From Cerasicoccus maritimus (GTDB lineage Bacteria > Verrucomicrobiota > Verrucomicrobiia > Opitutales > Cerasicoccaceae): DNA of 64,000 nucleotides. The translations under genes and the position numbers were made by a program. Location: positions 210,056 through 274,055 of the forward strand of contig JAVDPD010000004.1 in the NCBI GenBank assembly GCA_031296935.1. The letters are read 5' to 3'. Shown piece after piece: positions 8,752 through 15,594 of this stretch (within the stretch, counting starts at the first letter, position 1; each line of letters starts with the position of its first letter). The notes under the pieces were generated by a model. It made no database searches. It was given only the letters and a program-made list of their open reading frames with translations, and was not told where the DNA came from.

Positions 8752-10068
8752 ATGACGATTTTTCTCAGCATTGTTTTCGCGGCTCTGGCTGCATTTTTCT
8801 ACCTTCGCCATCGGAAGGTGCGCAGGATATTGCGCGCGATGGTGGACGCGATTGAGGACCGCCGCGCGTACTTGTTTGACGAGGAGGCGACTTGGGCGCA
8901 GGACTTTGGACTAAACCGACTATCGCTTCAGCTCAATGAGCTACTGGCCGAGCATGAGCGTTCGTCCAAGCAAGAGCTTGGCTACCTTCGACAAATTGAA
9001 ACCACGCTGAGCAATCTGACTGAGGCCGTACTTATCGTGGATGACCGCAGCCTGTTGGTGATGGCGAATTCTGCGGCGCGCCAATTGCTCGGGCTGGGGA
9101 GTGATTGCGAAGGGCGCCGCATGGAAGGCATTCTCAAGAGCGCGGGCTTCCTGGAGTTTATGGAGTTGGCGGAGGAGGGATCTGCTCCAGCCTGGCAGGA
9201 GATCGAGATCACCCGCGGACGAGACAGCTTGTTCGTGGAGGTGACCGGTGCGCGTATCCCGGAGAGTGACGCTGAGAGCCGGCCGTTAACCCTCTTCGTG
9301 CTGCACGATATTACCCGCCTGAAAAAGCTCGAAAGCGTCCGCCGTGAATTCGTGGCCAACGTTTCTCACGAGCTGCGCACACCGGTGACGGTCATTAAGG
9401 GCTTCACGGATACCCTGATCGAGGACCACGAGCACCTGCGCAAAGAGGAGCAGATCCGCTTCCTGCAAAAGATCTACAAGAACGTTGAGCGTCTGCATCT
9501 GCTCTTGGAGGATTTGCTGACGCTTTCGCGTCTGGAAGGGGAGGCGATTAATCTGAACCGCGAGGAGTGTTCACTGCGCAAGCTGATCCACGACATCACG
9601 GAGAACTTCCTGCCACGGCTGAACCTTGATGAGCAAACCCTCGTCTGCGACCTGGACCCCGAGCTGGACAGGGTCAATGTGGACTCGATTAAGATTTCGC
9701 AGGTCCTGCAAAACACGTTGGACAACGCCTTGCGCTACGCCAAGGGCTTCTCGCGCATCACCGTTAGGACAAGTCGCGATGGGAATTTCTTTCTGCTGGA
9801 AGTTGAGGACGATGGCTGCGGCATCCCCGATAAGGATTTGAGTCACATTTTCGAGCGCTTTTACCGGGTGGATAAAGGCCGTTCGCGTGAGTTGGGAGGC
9901 ACCGGTTTGGGGCTGAGTATTGTGAAGCATGTCGTGCAGCTGCATGGCGGCACCGTTGCAGCGGGCAATGTGCCTGCGGGCGGTTTACGCATCACTTGTC
10001 GGATTCCGATCAAGCCACCGCCGCTCAAGACGTCATTTACTTTCCTCAACCAGGATTCGATGGCGTAG
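8752..10068 (+). CDS. PhoR-like sensor histidine kinase
   Basis: A 438-residue membrane kinase. One N-terminal membrane helix (FLSIVFAALAAFFYL) is followed by a linker and a PAS-type sensor region (about residues 85-190). The dimerisation/phosphoacceptor box ANVSHELRTPVTVIKGF has its His near 206. The ATPase domain has the N box NTLDNALRYAKG near 321, G1 DDGCGIPD near 353, and G2 GGTGLGLSIVKHV near 383. Having only one membrane helix and no large periplasmic domain is typical of PhoR rather than of ligand-binding kinases. It forms an operon with the preceding response regulator, which it presumably phosphorylates. Confidence 0.93.
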   Translation: MTIFLSIVFAALAAFFYLRHRKVRRILRAMVDAIEDRRAYLFDEEATWAQDFGLNRLSLQLNELLAEHERSSKQELGYLRQIETTLSNLTEAVLIVDDRSLLVMANSAARQLLGLGSDCEGRRMEGILKSAGFLEFMELAEEGSAPAWQEIEITRGRDSLFVEVTGARIPESDAESRPLTLFVLHDITRLKKLESVRREFVANVSHELRTPVTVIKGFTDTLIEDHEHLRKEEQIRFLQKIYKNVERLHLLLEDLLTLSRLEGEAINLNREECSLRKLIHDITENFLPRLNLDEQTLVCDLDPELDRVNVDSIKISQVLQNTLDNALRYAKGFSRITVRTSRDGNFFLLEVEDDGCGIPDKDLSHIFERFYRVDKGRSRELGGTGLGLSIVKHVVQLHGGTVAAGNVPAGGLRITCRIPIKPPPLKTSFTFLNQDSMA

Positions 10069-10173
10069 TCGGCTGTTTTGTGGACGCAAACCGGACGTCC
10101 ATCTCGGTCGGGCAGGGGAGGGGCGTCGTTTTTTGCTTTAATCTTTCGGCGTTCTGCCTAGCACATCAACTGC

Positions 10174-10764
10174 ATGTCTGAAGGATATCAAGAAGCGCTG
10201 CGGCAACGCGCGGAACGCATCGAGCGGCTACGGGCCTGGTGTACTGAGCACTTGGGTGGCGCTAGCCGCCGCGTGCTCGAGATTGGCTGTGGTCACGGCC
10301 ACTTCCTCACCGCCTATGCGGTGGCGAACCCGGAGCAAGCTTGCACGGGCATCGACTTGGTGACGAAGCGCATTGAGAAGGGCAACGCCAAAGCTGAAAA
10401 GCGTGACCTTGCCCAACTACGCTTCCTCAAGGCCGAGTTGGGTGAGTTCCTTGAGGCGCTGCCCGAGGGGATGCTGTTCGAACGCGTCTTCATGCTTTTT
10501 CCCGATCCTTGGCCGAAGAAGCGGCACTTTAAGAACCGCATGATTCAAGCTTCATTCCTTGAGCGCCTGGCGGAGATCACCACGCCTGATGCCGACTTCT
10601 GCTATCGCACCGACCACGAGGGCTACTTCGCCTGGACCGTAGAGCACATTCAGGCCAGCGCGCAGTGGACGATCAAGCAGGAGGCCGAATGGCCACTGGA
10701 AGAGCGCTCATTTTTCCAGGACATGATGGAGTCCTGGCAGTCTCTAATCGCGGTGAAGGCGTAG
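10174..10764 (+). CDS. trmB: tRNA (guanine-N7-)-methyltransferase
   Basis: TrmB methylates N7 of G46 in the variable loop of many tRNAs, using S-adenosylmethionine. The SAM-binding motif I VLEIGCGHGHFLTAYA lies near residues 34-49. The family-specific motif FPDPWPKKRHFKNR lies near 109-122, followed by the C-terminal YRTDHEGYF. At 196 residues it is slightly shorter than the usual ~210-240, mainly at the N-terminus. A CTTTAATCTTT tract lies about 27 bases upstream of the ATG; no Shine-Dalgarno sequence is visible. Confidence 0.95.
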   Translation: MSEGYQEALRQRAERIERLRAWCTEHLGGASRRVLEIGCGHGHFLTAYAVANPEQACTGIDLVTKRIEKGNAKAEKRDLAQLRFLKAELGEFLEALPEGMLFERVFMLFPDPWPKKRHFKNRMIQASFLERLAEITTPDADFCYRTDHEGYFAWTVEHIQASAQWTIKQEAEWPLEERSFFQDMMESWQSLIAVKA

Positions 10765-10820
10765 GCGTTTGGCTCCGGTTCGTTACTTTGCGGGTTGTTA
10801 AGTGATAGAAATAATTACGC

Positions 10821-11660
10821 ATGGAGCCAGCTGCCAGCAGACAAACCTACGGCATTCCAACGTCTTTACGCTGGTTGATTGTTTTTGCTGCTTCGCTTTT
10901 GGGTGGTTTGGCCGTAAAGGCCTGGATTGAGGACTCTGAGCCAGAGGAGTTGTTGGGCTTCCTGGCTATTACGTTTCTGCTTTTGTGGCTCGCTTGGTTG
11001 GCCTGGGTGCGGGTGCTGGTTACCGAGGATGGCTTAGAGCAGCGCACCTTGTTGGGCGCTGGTCAGCGCATTTCCTGGGGTGAGCTAAGCGAGATCCGAT
11101 TTAACCGCTTGGAAACACGGCTAGAGCTAGTTGGCAGGTGTGGGCGGGTTAGCGTTTCCATTCTGGCTCATGATCTGTTGGAGGTGATAAAGCGGGCAAA
11201 GAAGGAGCGGCCAGATTTGTTCGAGTCTGATCAACGAGAGTTCCGTCGCCGGGCTGGTCTGGCGCATGTGCTATTGCTGCTGGGCGGAGTCGCGGGGATA
11301 ATTCTTGGGTTGGTCATGGACTCGACCGAAGTCGAGTGGTGGGAGCGGGGGATCCTGTGTGTGGGTGGTCTTTTCACGGTGCTATGCGCCGTTATGCCGC
11401 GTGAGCGACACCTGTTGGTTGAGCCGGATCGCCTGCGCTTTATCAGGAGGTCCGCAGAAATCCAGTTGACGCAGGAAGATGTAAGCTCGGTGGCTTTTGT
11501 CAGCGTGCCAGTGGGCTTGAACTTGGAGATGCTTTCGCTCCAGCTGCATCTGGCCAACGGCGAGAAGCGCATGCTGGAGTTTTACGGTGGCGAGCTGTTT
11601 TCGCTCTACTGCGCGCTGCGGGCCTGGCAGCTTGCTGCTTTGCCGCGGAGATCGGATTAG
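10821..11660 (+). CDS. hypothetical membrane protein with PH-like segments
   Basis: A 279-residue protein with two pairs of hydrophobic helices: WLIVFAASLLGGLAVKAWI and LLGFLAITFLLLWLAWLAW near the N-terminus, then HVLLLLGGVAGIILGLVM and ERGILCVGGLFTVLCAVM in the middle. After each pair comes a soluble stretch of similar character (LVTEDGLEQRTLLGAGQRIS and LLVEPDRLRFIRRSAEIQL). The protein therefore looks like an internal duplication of two helices plus a small beta-rich domain, as in bacterial PH-domain membrane proteins. The name is only a guess from architecture. It stands alone between trmB and a convergent gene. Confidence 0.55.
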   Translation: MEPAASRQTYGIPTSLRWLIVFAASLLGGLAVKAWIEDSEPEELLGFLAITFLLLWLAWLAWVRVLVTEDGLEQRTLLGAGQRISWGELSEIRFNRLETRLELVGRCGRVSVSILAHDLLEVIKRAKKERPDLFESDQREFRRRAGLAHVLLLLGGVAGIILGLVMDSTEVEWWERGILCVGGLFTVLCAVMPRERHLLVEPDRLRFIRRSAEIQLTQEDVSSVAFVSVPVGLNLEMLSLQLHLANGEKRMLEFYGGELFSLYCALRAWQLAALPRRSD

Positions 11661-11675
11661 GCTCGTGCCTGTTCG

Positions 11676-12353
11676 CTATTCCCGGTCGACCTGCTTGAGC
11701 TCACCTTTCATGGCAATAGTGCCTGTGGACATCGCGTCTCGTATTTCCTCGTAAGCCTCGATTTGGATGGCTGGGCGACCGTCGACTTGGGTGAAGGTTT
11801 CCGTCGTCGAGGAGCTGAGCTTGTTGACGGCGTTGGCGACGTTCCAGGTGATGGATTTACCGTCAGGCGAAAGGTAGCCGAGGAAAATGCGCTTCACGCC
11901 GTCTTGCTCAACCTCAGTTACGACGCGACCGAACCAGAAATAGGTGAGGGAGGCGGAAAAGGCGATTTTATCACCGGAGGCGTAGACGCTTTGGTTTTTG
12001 AGGACGCGGGTTTTGCCGACAAGGTCCCACTCGTAGGTGGAGCGGGTTTCCATGAGGGTGAGGGTTTGACCGCGGAGAGTCTGGATATTGTAATAGCCTT
12101 CCCAGACGCCAACGTATTGGTTGAGGAATGTTTCGATTTCCTCCTCGGTGTATTGGCCAAAGCGTTCGTGTGTCTGGAGCTCGCCACTGCTTATTTGGTT
12201 TGCCGCCACGAGATCACTCAGGTCGAGCTCGCCGTTGACGGGCATCTCGATCTTGCTCAGGTCCGGGCTGCTGGTCTTTTCGGTTTCGGCCCAGAGCGAT
12301 ACAGCCAAGATGCTAAATGTGAACAGGGCAAACAGTGGACGGTGGAATTTCAT
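11676..12353 (-). CDS. secreted hypothetical protein
   Basis: A 225-residue protein with a clear signal peptide (MKFHRPLFALFTFSILAVSLWA, cut near AETEK). The mature part includes YVGVWEGYYNIQTLRGQTL and a succession of beta-strand-like segments, suggesting a lipocalin-like or beta-sandwich fold. The start at 12353 is chosen because the signal peptide begins there; the longer in-frame reading adds Cys/His-rich sequence without similarity. I do not recognise the family. It is divergent from the MazG-like gene, with only 64 bases between, which contain CATTGC-N7-GCAATG. Confidence 0.6.
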   Translation of the reverse strand: MKFHRPLFALFTFSILAVSLWAETEKTSSPDLSKIEMPVNGELDLSDLVAANQISSGELQTHERFGQYTEEEIETFLNQYVGVWEGYYNIQTLRGQTLTLMETRSTYEWDLVGKTRVLKNQSVYASGDKIAFSASLTYFWFGRVVTEVEQDGVKRIFLGYLSPDGKSITWNVANAVNKLSSSTTETFTQVDGRPAIQIEAYEEIRDAMSTGTIAMKGELKQVDRE

Positions 12354-12417
12354 GTGTGCATGATGCCGACACGTTACGTCATTGCAAGTTCCGCAATGAG
12401 CCCTTATGCCTAGCGGC

Positions 12418-12783
12418 ATGACAGACAGCACCGCCACCGTTCTGAACCTCAAACAGCAGGTGAGCGCCTTTGCCGAAGAGCGCGACTGGCTGCAATTTCA
12501 CTCGCCCAAAAACATCAGCATGGCGCTGGCGGCGGAGTCTGGTGAGCTGATGGAGCACTTCTTGTGGACCGAGTCCGAGGCCTCGATGGAGCGCGCGCAG
12601 GACCCCAAGCGTCGCATCGACATCGAAGATGAGCTGGCCGATGTGGTGATTTACGCCTTGGAATTTGCCAACGTGACCGGCATCGACCTGACTGCCGCAA
12701 TCGAGGCCAAAATGGCCAAAAACGCCACCAAATATCCTGTGGAGAAAGCCAAAGGGCGCTCCGACAAATACACCGAGCTCTAG
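12418..12783 (+). CDS. MazG-like nucleotide pyrophosphohydrolase
   Basis: A 121-residue all-alpha protein of the MazG-like class, which hydrolyses (d)NTPs to monophosphates and clears non-canonical nucleotides. The metal-binding glutamates are visible in ALAAESGELMEHF and in IEDELADVVIYALEFA, the E-x2-E and E-x3-D patterns of the family. The C-terminus contains KNATKYPVEKAKGRSDKYTEL, typical of the short single-domain version. The second in-frame ATG (12418) is used; the first, four codons earlier, is also possible. Confidence 0.88.
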   Translation: MTDSTATVLNLKQQVSAFAEERDWLQFHSPKNISMALAAESGELMEHFLWTESEASMERAQDPKRRIDIEDELADVVIYALEFANVTGIDLTAAIEAKMAKNATKYPVEKAKGRSDKYTEL

Positions 12784-12844
12784 GCGAGTGTGTCGCTGCA
12801 CCCAGGGATTCGCAGCGTGTACAAATGCCAGCCAGGCTGGAACA

Positions 12845-12869
12845 GCGGTTCGAGACGATCCGCGCCACC
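12845..12869 (-). repeat. intergenic hairpin repeat, copy D (partial)
   Basis: Read on the minus strand this is GGTGGCGCGGATCG, TCT, CGAACCGC: the flank, loop and stem of the family seen at 20801 and 22318, with one stem mismatch and without the 3' extension that ends in GGTAGGGCG. Confidence 0.6.
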
Positions 12870-12885
12870 ATTTCTGATGCCCTTA

Positions 12886-12914
12886 CTTTAACCTTTATCC
12901 TTGAGACTTTAATC
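12886..12914 (+). promoter_or_regulatory. CTTTAACC/CTTTAATC tract ahead of the DUF4019 gene
   Basis: CTTTAACCTTTATCC followed by GACTTTAATC, ending 14 bases before the start at 12929. It is similar to tracts ahead of queG, trmB, obgE and alaS. The function is unknown. Confidence 0.4.
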
Positions 12915-12928
12915 ACAACCATGCGGCT

Positions 12929-13405
12929 ATGAAACGCACGAGGTCTTTCTTCTCGCTAATTTGCCTGGCTATTGTCTTCAGCGCCACCAACGCGCTCCGT
13001 GCCGCGCCAACCGTGGAGCTCGCGGCGCGAGAGCAGGCCGATGCTTGGTTAGCCGTTGTGGACAAGGGCGAATATGGTGAAGCCTGGGCGCGCAGTGCGC
13101 CGTTTTTCCGTATCCAGATCTCGCGGGAGGAGTTTGTGAAGGCTCTGGAGAAAATCCGTGAAGACTTGGGGGCCGTTGAGAAGCGCCAGCTCATGCGTTT
13201 GTTTTACACCGTGCGCCTGCCTGGTTCGCCAGATGCGCATTACGTGATGATCCAGTATAAAACGAAGTTTGCCAACCGGGAGGAGCCCGTGGTGGAGATC
13301 ATTACGCCGCTGCTGATCAATTCCGATGGCGACCCGGTCCCAGTAGTAGACGACCCGCTGACGGTCAAGGCGGATTGGCAGGTAGCAGGCTACTATATTC
13401 AGTAA
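12929..13405 (+). CDS. DUF4019-type exported protein
   Basis: A 158-residue protein with a signal peptide (KRTRSFFSLICLAIVFSATNALRA) and a mature part matching the pattern of DUF4019 proteins: ADAWLAVVDKGEYGEAWARS near the N-terminus, ISREEFVKALEKIREDLG, then MIQYKTKFANREEPVVEIIT and a C-terminal WQVAGYYIQ. These domains resemble the SnoaL/NTF2-like fold. The biochemical role of the family is not known. The gene is free-standing and followed by the HAD phosphatase at 65 bases. Confidence 0.8.
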   Translation: MKRTRSFFSLICLAIVFSATNALRAAPTVELAAREQADAWLAVVDKGEYGEAWARSAPFFRIQISREEFVKALEKIREDLGAVEKRQLMRLFYTVRLPGSPDAHYVMIQYKTKFANREEPVVEIITPLLINSDGDPVPVVDDPLTVKADWQVAGYYIQ

Positions 13406-13470
13406 GCCGTAAAGGAGTTTGCTAAACACGCAGCATTGGGTATGATGGTAGCTGTAAGCAGTAGCCAACC

Positions 13471-14223
13471 ATGTTTTCGGATTGCCAGGCGGTGTTCTTC
13501 GACCTCTGCGGCGTTTTGTATGAGGGGGACAGCGTATATCCCGGTGCAGTGGATGCCGTGCAGGCCGCATTGAGGCAAGGCAAGGTCGTCCGATACGTGA
13601 CAAATACTGCGACTCGCAGCGAGACCGATATCTGTGACAAGCTTTTGCGGCTCGGTTTTCCTGTGGAGGATGGGCAGCTCTACGCCGCTCCCCGGGCTGC
13701 CCGAGACTATGTGGCCGCGCGCAACCTACGCCCACTGTGCTTGGTGCACCCGGCCATCTTGGGATACTTTGAGGGCTTGGCCACGGAAGATGAGCCGAAT
13801 TGCGTGGTCCTTGGCGATGCCCGGGAGGGGCTCCACTATGATGCGCTCAACCATGCGTTTCGCGTTTGTATGAATGGGGCGCCGCTGATCGGTATAGGCC
13901 GCAACAAATACTTCAAGGACGCCGGGCAATTGATGCTCGACGCCGGGGCGTTTATTGCCGCGCTAGAGTGGGCCACTGGGGTGGAGGCGGTCATTATGGG
14001 CAAGCCAAGCGAGGACTTCTTTTTGCAGATCGTGCATTCAACTGGTCACGAGCCAAAGGACTGTCTGATGATCGGGGACGACGTCAACGGTGACATCGTA
14101 GGGGCGGTCAATGCCGGGTTGCAGGGTTGCCTTGTGCGCACCGGTAAGTACCGATCCAGCGATGATGACACCTTGCCGGTCAGCGCGCGGATCGTTGATT
14201 CGATTGCGGATTGCATGAACTAG
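13471..14223 (+). CDS. HAD-IIA phosphatase, LHPP/HDHD2-like
   Basis: A 250-residue HAD-superfamily hydrolase of subfamily IIA. Motif I is AVFFDLCGVLYEG near residue 7. The first Asp (nucleophile) is present, but the second Asp of the usual DxD is Cys. LHPP/HDHD2-type enzymes also lack it (DxS). Motif II is YVTNTATRS near 45, the conserved Lys is in IMGKPSEDFF, and motif IV is LMIGDDVNGDIVGAVNAGL. A cap domain lies between II and III. Members act on phosphate esters, phosphohistidine or phospholysine, or pyrophosphate; the true substrate is unknown here. Confidence 0.85.
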   Translation: MFSDCQAVFFDLCGVLYEGDSVYPGAVDAVQAALRQGKVVRYVTNTATRSETDICDKLLRLGFPVEDGQLYAAPRAARDYVAARNLRPLCLVHPAILGYFEGLATEDEPNCVVLGDAREGLHYDALNHAFRVCMNGAPLIGIGRNKYFKDAGQLMLDAGAFIAALEWATGVEAVIMGKPSEDFFLQIVHSTGHEPKDCLMIGDDVNGDIVGAVNAGLQGCLVRTGKYRSSDDDTLPVSARIVDSIADCMN

Positions 14224-14281
14224 GCCCGTATCAACCGAATGAATAAGATGTGCTAATCTGTTCAATCTATGATAAATATTC

Positions 14282-15130
14282 ATGCCTCCGAATGAAGTTG
14301 CACGCTCAGCGCCCTTTTACCAACTTGGCCTCGTGACTCCCCAAAAATTAGCTTACCGTTACTTTGGCGGTGAGGGTAATCCTCCCATTGTCCTGTTGCA
14401 TGGTCTCCTGGGCTCATCCCGAAACTGGGTGAGCGCCGCGAAGGAGTTGGTCAAAGATTACGAAGTCTTTGCGCTTGATTTGCGCAATCATGGCGACTCG
14501 CCCCACTGCGACTCCATGGATTTCGGTGAGATGGCTGCCGATGTTCTGCAATTCCTGGAGGAGCACGAGCTGGATCAAGTCTGCCTTTTGGGCCACAGTC
14601 TTGGCGGCAAGGTCGCCATGCGCGTAGCGATGGAGTCCCCGGAGAGCTTGGAGAGCCTGATCATTGTGGACATTGCCCCGCGCGACTACCCGCCCTACCA
14701 CCAGCGGGATTTCGACGCGATGAACGCCCTGCCACTCGCTGAGTTGACTAGCCGTAAAGACGCCGATGAGCGCCTGGCTGAGCAGGTGCCCGACTGGGCG
14801 CAGCGTCAATTTCTCCTGACCAATCTTGCCCGCGAAGGCGACGCCTTCAAGTGGAGCATCAATCTGCGCGCACTCACGGCAGCGCGTGATGTGATGCGTG
14901 CAAACTCGATTGGCGCGAGTGATGTTTTCAACGGCGCTACGACCTACATACTCGGTGGGCAGTCGCGTTTTGTGCTTCCGGAGGATTGGCGCATCATCAA
15001 CCGCCATTTTCCCAAGGCGCGTATCGAACTAATCGATGAATCTGGGCACAATCCGCACATCGAAAAGCGAGACCGCTTCCTGGGCGCCATCGAGCGCCAC
15101 CGTGAAGTGGACTGGGGCAGCATGGTATGA
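14282..15130 (+). CDS. alpha/beta hydrolase, YbfF-like esterase
   Basis: A 282-residue alpha/beta hydrolase. The oxyanion region is IVLLHGLLGSSRNW, the nucleophile elbow GHSLGGKVAM carries the catalytic Ser, and the terminal His is in DESGHNPHIEKRDRF. The stretch VFALDLRNHGDSPH is typical of the YbfF/abhydrolase-11 group of short-chain esterases. The acid residue is probably in the strand before YILGGQSRFV. Its stop overlaps by four bases (ATGA) the start of a 34-residue membrane peptide, so the two are likely made together. Confidence 0.85.
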   Translation: MPPNEVARSAPFYQLGLVTPQKLAYRYFGGEGNPPIVLLHGLLGSSRNWVSAAKELVKDYEVFALDLRNHGDSPHCDSMDFGEMAADVLQFLEEHELDQVCLLGHSLGGKVAMRVAMESPESLESLIIVDIAPRDYPPYHQRDFDAMNALPLAELTSRKDADERLAEQVPDWAQRQFLLTNLAREGDAFKWSINLRALTAARDVMRANSIGASDVFNGATTYILGGQSRFVLPEDWRIINRHFPKARIELIDESGHNPHIEKRDRFLGAIERHREVDWGSMV

Positions 15131-15231
15131 GTCGTGACGCCATCATCATCTGGGGCGTGGTTGTGCTGGGCGCGATTCTTGTCGGCGTCTGGAAATTCAA
15201 GCTGCTCATGGACATCCTCAGCTCGAACTGA
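15127..15231 (+). CDS. 34-residue single-pass membrane peptide
   Basis: The ATG at 15127 overlaps the esterase stop (ATGA), and the frame runs for 34 codons to TGA at 15229-15231. The peptide begins MSRDAIIIWGVVVLGAILVG and continues VWKFKLLMDILSSN, which is one hydrophobic helix of about 16-18 residues followed by a basic, amphipathic end. The coupling and the clean membrane-helix pattern favour a real small protein. The function is unknown; it may anchor or modulate the esterase. Confidence 0.55.
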   Translation: MSRDAIIIWGVVVLGAILVGVWKFKLLMDILSSN

Positions 15232-15243
15232 CTCGTCTCAAAT

Positions 15244-15259
15244 TGTTCCACGTGGAACC
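15244..15259. promoter_or_regulatory. parS-like site 3 (intergenic)
   Basis: TGTTCCACGTGGAACC matches the two sites inside mnmG at 15 of 16 positions. It lies between convergent genes, about 8.6 kb from the other two. Its imperfect last base may weaken binding. Confidence 0.7.
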
Positions 15260-15271
15260 CAGCGTGCCGCC

Positions 15272-15300
15272 CTGGGGTGAGCTTGCCGAATCCCTGGACC
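15272..15300 (+). repeat. 29-base dispersed repeat, copy 1
   Basis: CTGGGGTGAGCTTG-C-CGAATCCCTGGACC. The reverse complement of 23671-23699 is the same sequence with one difference (T for C). Both copies lie in intergenic DNA next to hairpin repeats. Confidence 0.65.
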
Positions 15301-15343
15301 CAGAGATTTGCTCTGTGAGAAATGGCTATGCGACCACTCTAAG

Positions 15344-15370
15344 GGTAGCGGCCAGCGTCCCCGCTGGCCA
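15344..15370 (+). repeat. intergenic hairpin repeat, copy E
   Basis: GGTAGC precedes the stem GGCCAGCG, loop TCCC and stem CGCTGGCC. An exact reverse-complement copy of all 27 bases lies at 15465-15491, 94 bases away. The stem sequence is entirely different from the copies near 20.8 and 22.3 kb, although loop and flank are the same. Confidence 0.75.
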
Positions 15371-15464
15371 AGCCTGGAACAGAGAGAAAGATCGAATCGG
15401 TCCGCGCTAAACATTGAGAGCAAATATAAGCTTCAGGATAACGCTTTGCTTCCCGCCTGTATCG

Positions 15465-15491
15465 TGGCCAGCGGGGACGCTGGCCGCTACC
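15465..15491 (-). repeat. intergenic hairpin repeat, copy F
   Basis: The exact inverted copy of 15344-15370. The pair could fold into one long stem or two separate hairpins. The 94 bases between them have no coding potential. Confidence 0.75.
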
Positions 15492-15537
15492 TTTATATAC
15501 ATTTGCAATGGACTCCTCGCACGGTCGACTAGCCCAC

Positions 15538-15574
15538 AAAAAAGCCCCGCTCGCACTAGGCAAGCGGGGCTTGG
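15538..15574 (-). terminator. intrinsic terminator of glgP
   Basis: The stem AAGCCCCGCT (15542-15551) pairs with AGCGGGGCTT (15563-15572). On the minus strand it is followed by a run of T (15538-15543 complement), and it lies 22 bases after the glgP stop codon. Confidence 0.8.
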
Positions 15575-15594
15575 AAATGATGCTTAGCCGACGC

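Larger units (their letters stand above)
15232..15594. other. intergenic region rich in repeats
   Basis: A 363-base gap without a convincing gene. It holds, in order, a parS-like site (15244), a 29-base dispersed repeat (15272), two inverted copies of a 27-base hairpin repeat (15344 and 15465), and the glgP terminator (15542). It is one of the most repeat-dense stretches in the window and separates plus-strand from minus-strand genes. Confidence 0.6.

Noticed and set aside
12380-12398. CATTGC-N7-GCAATG between the divergent secreted-protein and MazG-like genes
   Set aside because: A short, single inverted repeat with no second copy and no known regulator; too weak to list as an operator.
12835-12865. 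tRNA-like T-loop (GGTTCGAGAC)
   Set aside because: The bases are explained by the hairpin repeat, and no acceptor or anticodon stem can be drawn around them.
15344-15491. CRISPR array formed by the repeated 27-mers
   Set aside because: There are only two copies in inverted orientation, each an internal hairpin, with no regular spacers and no cas genes.
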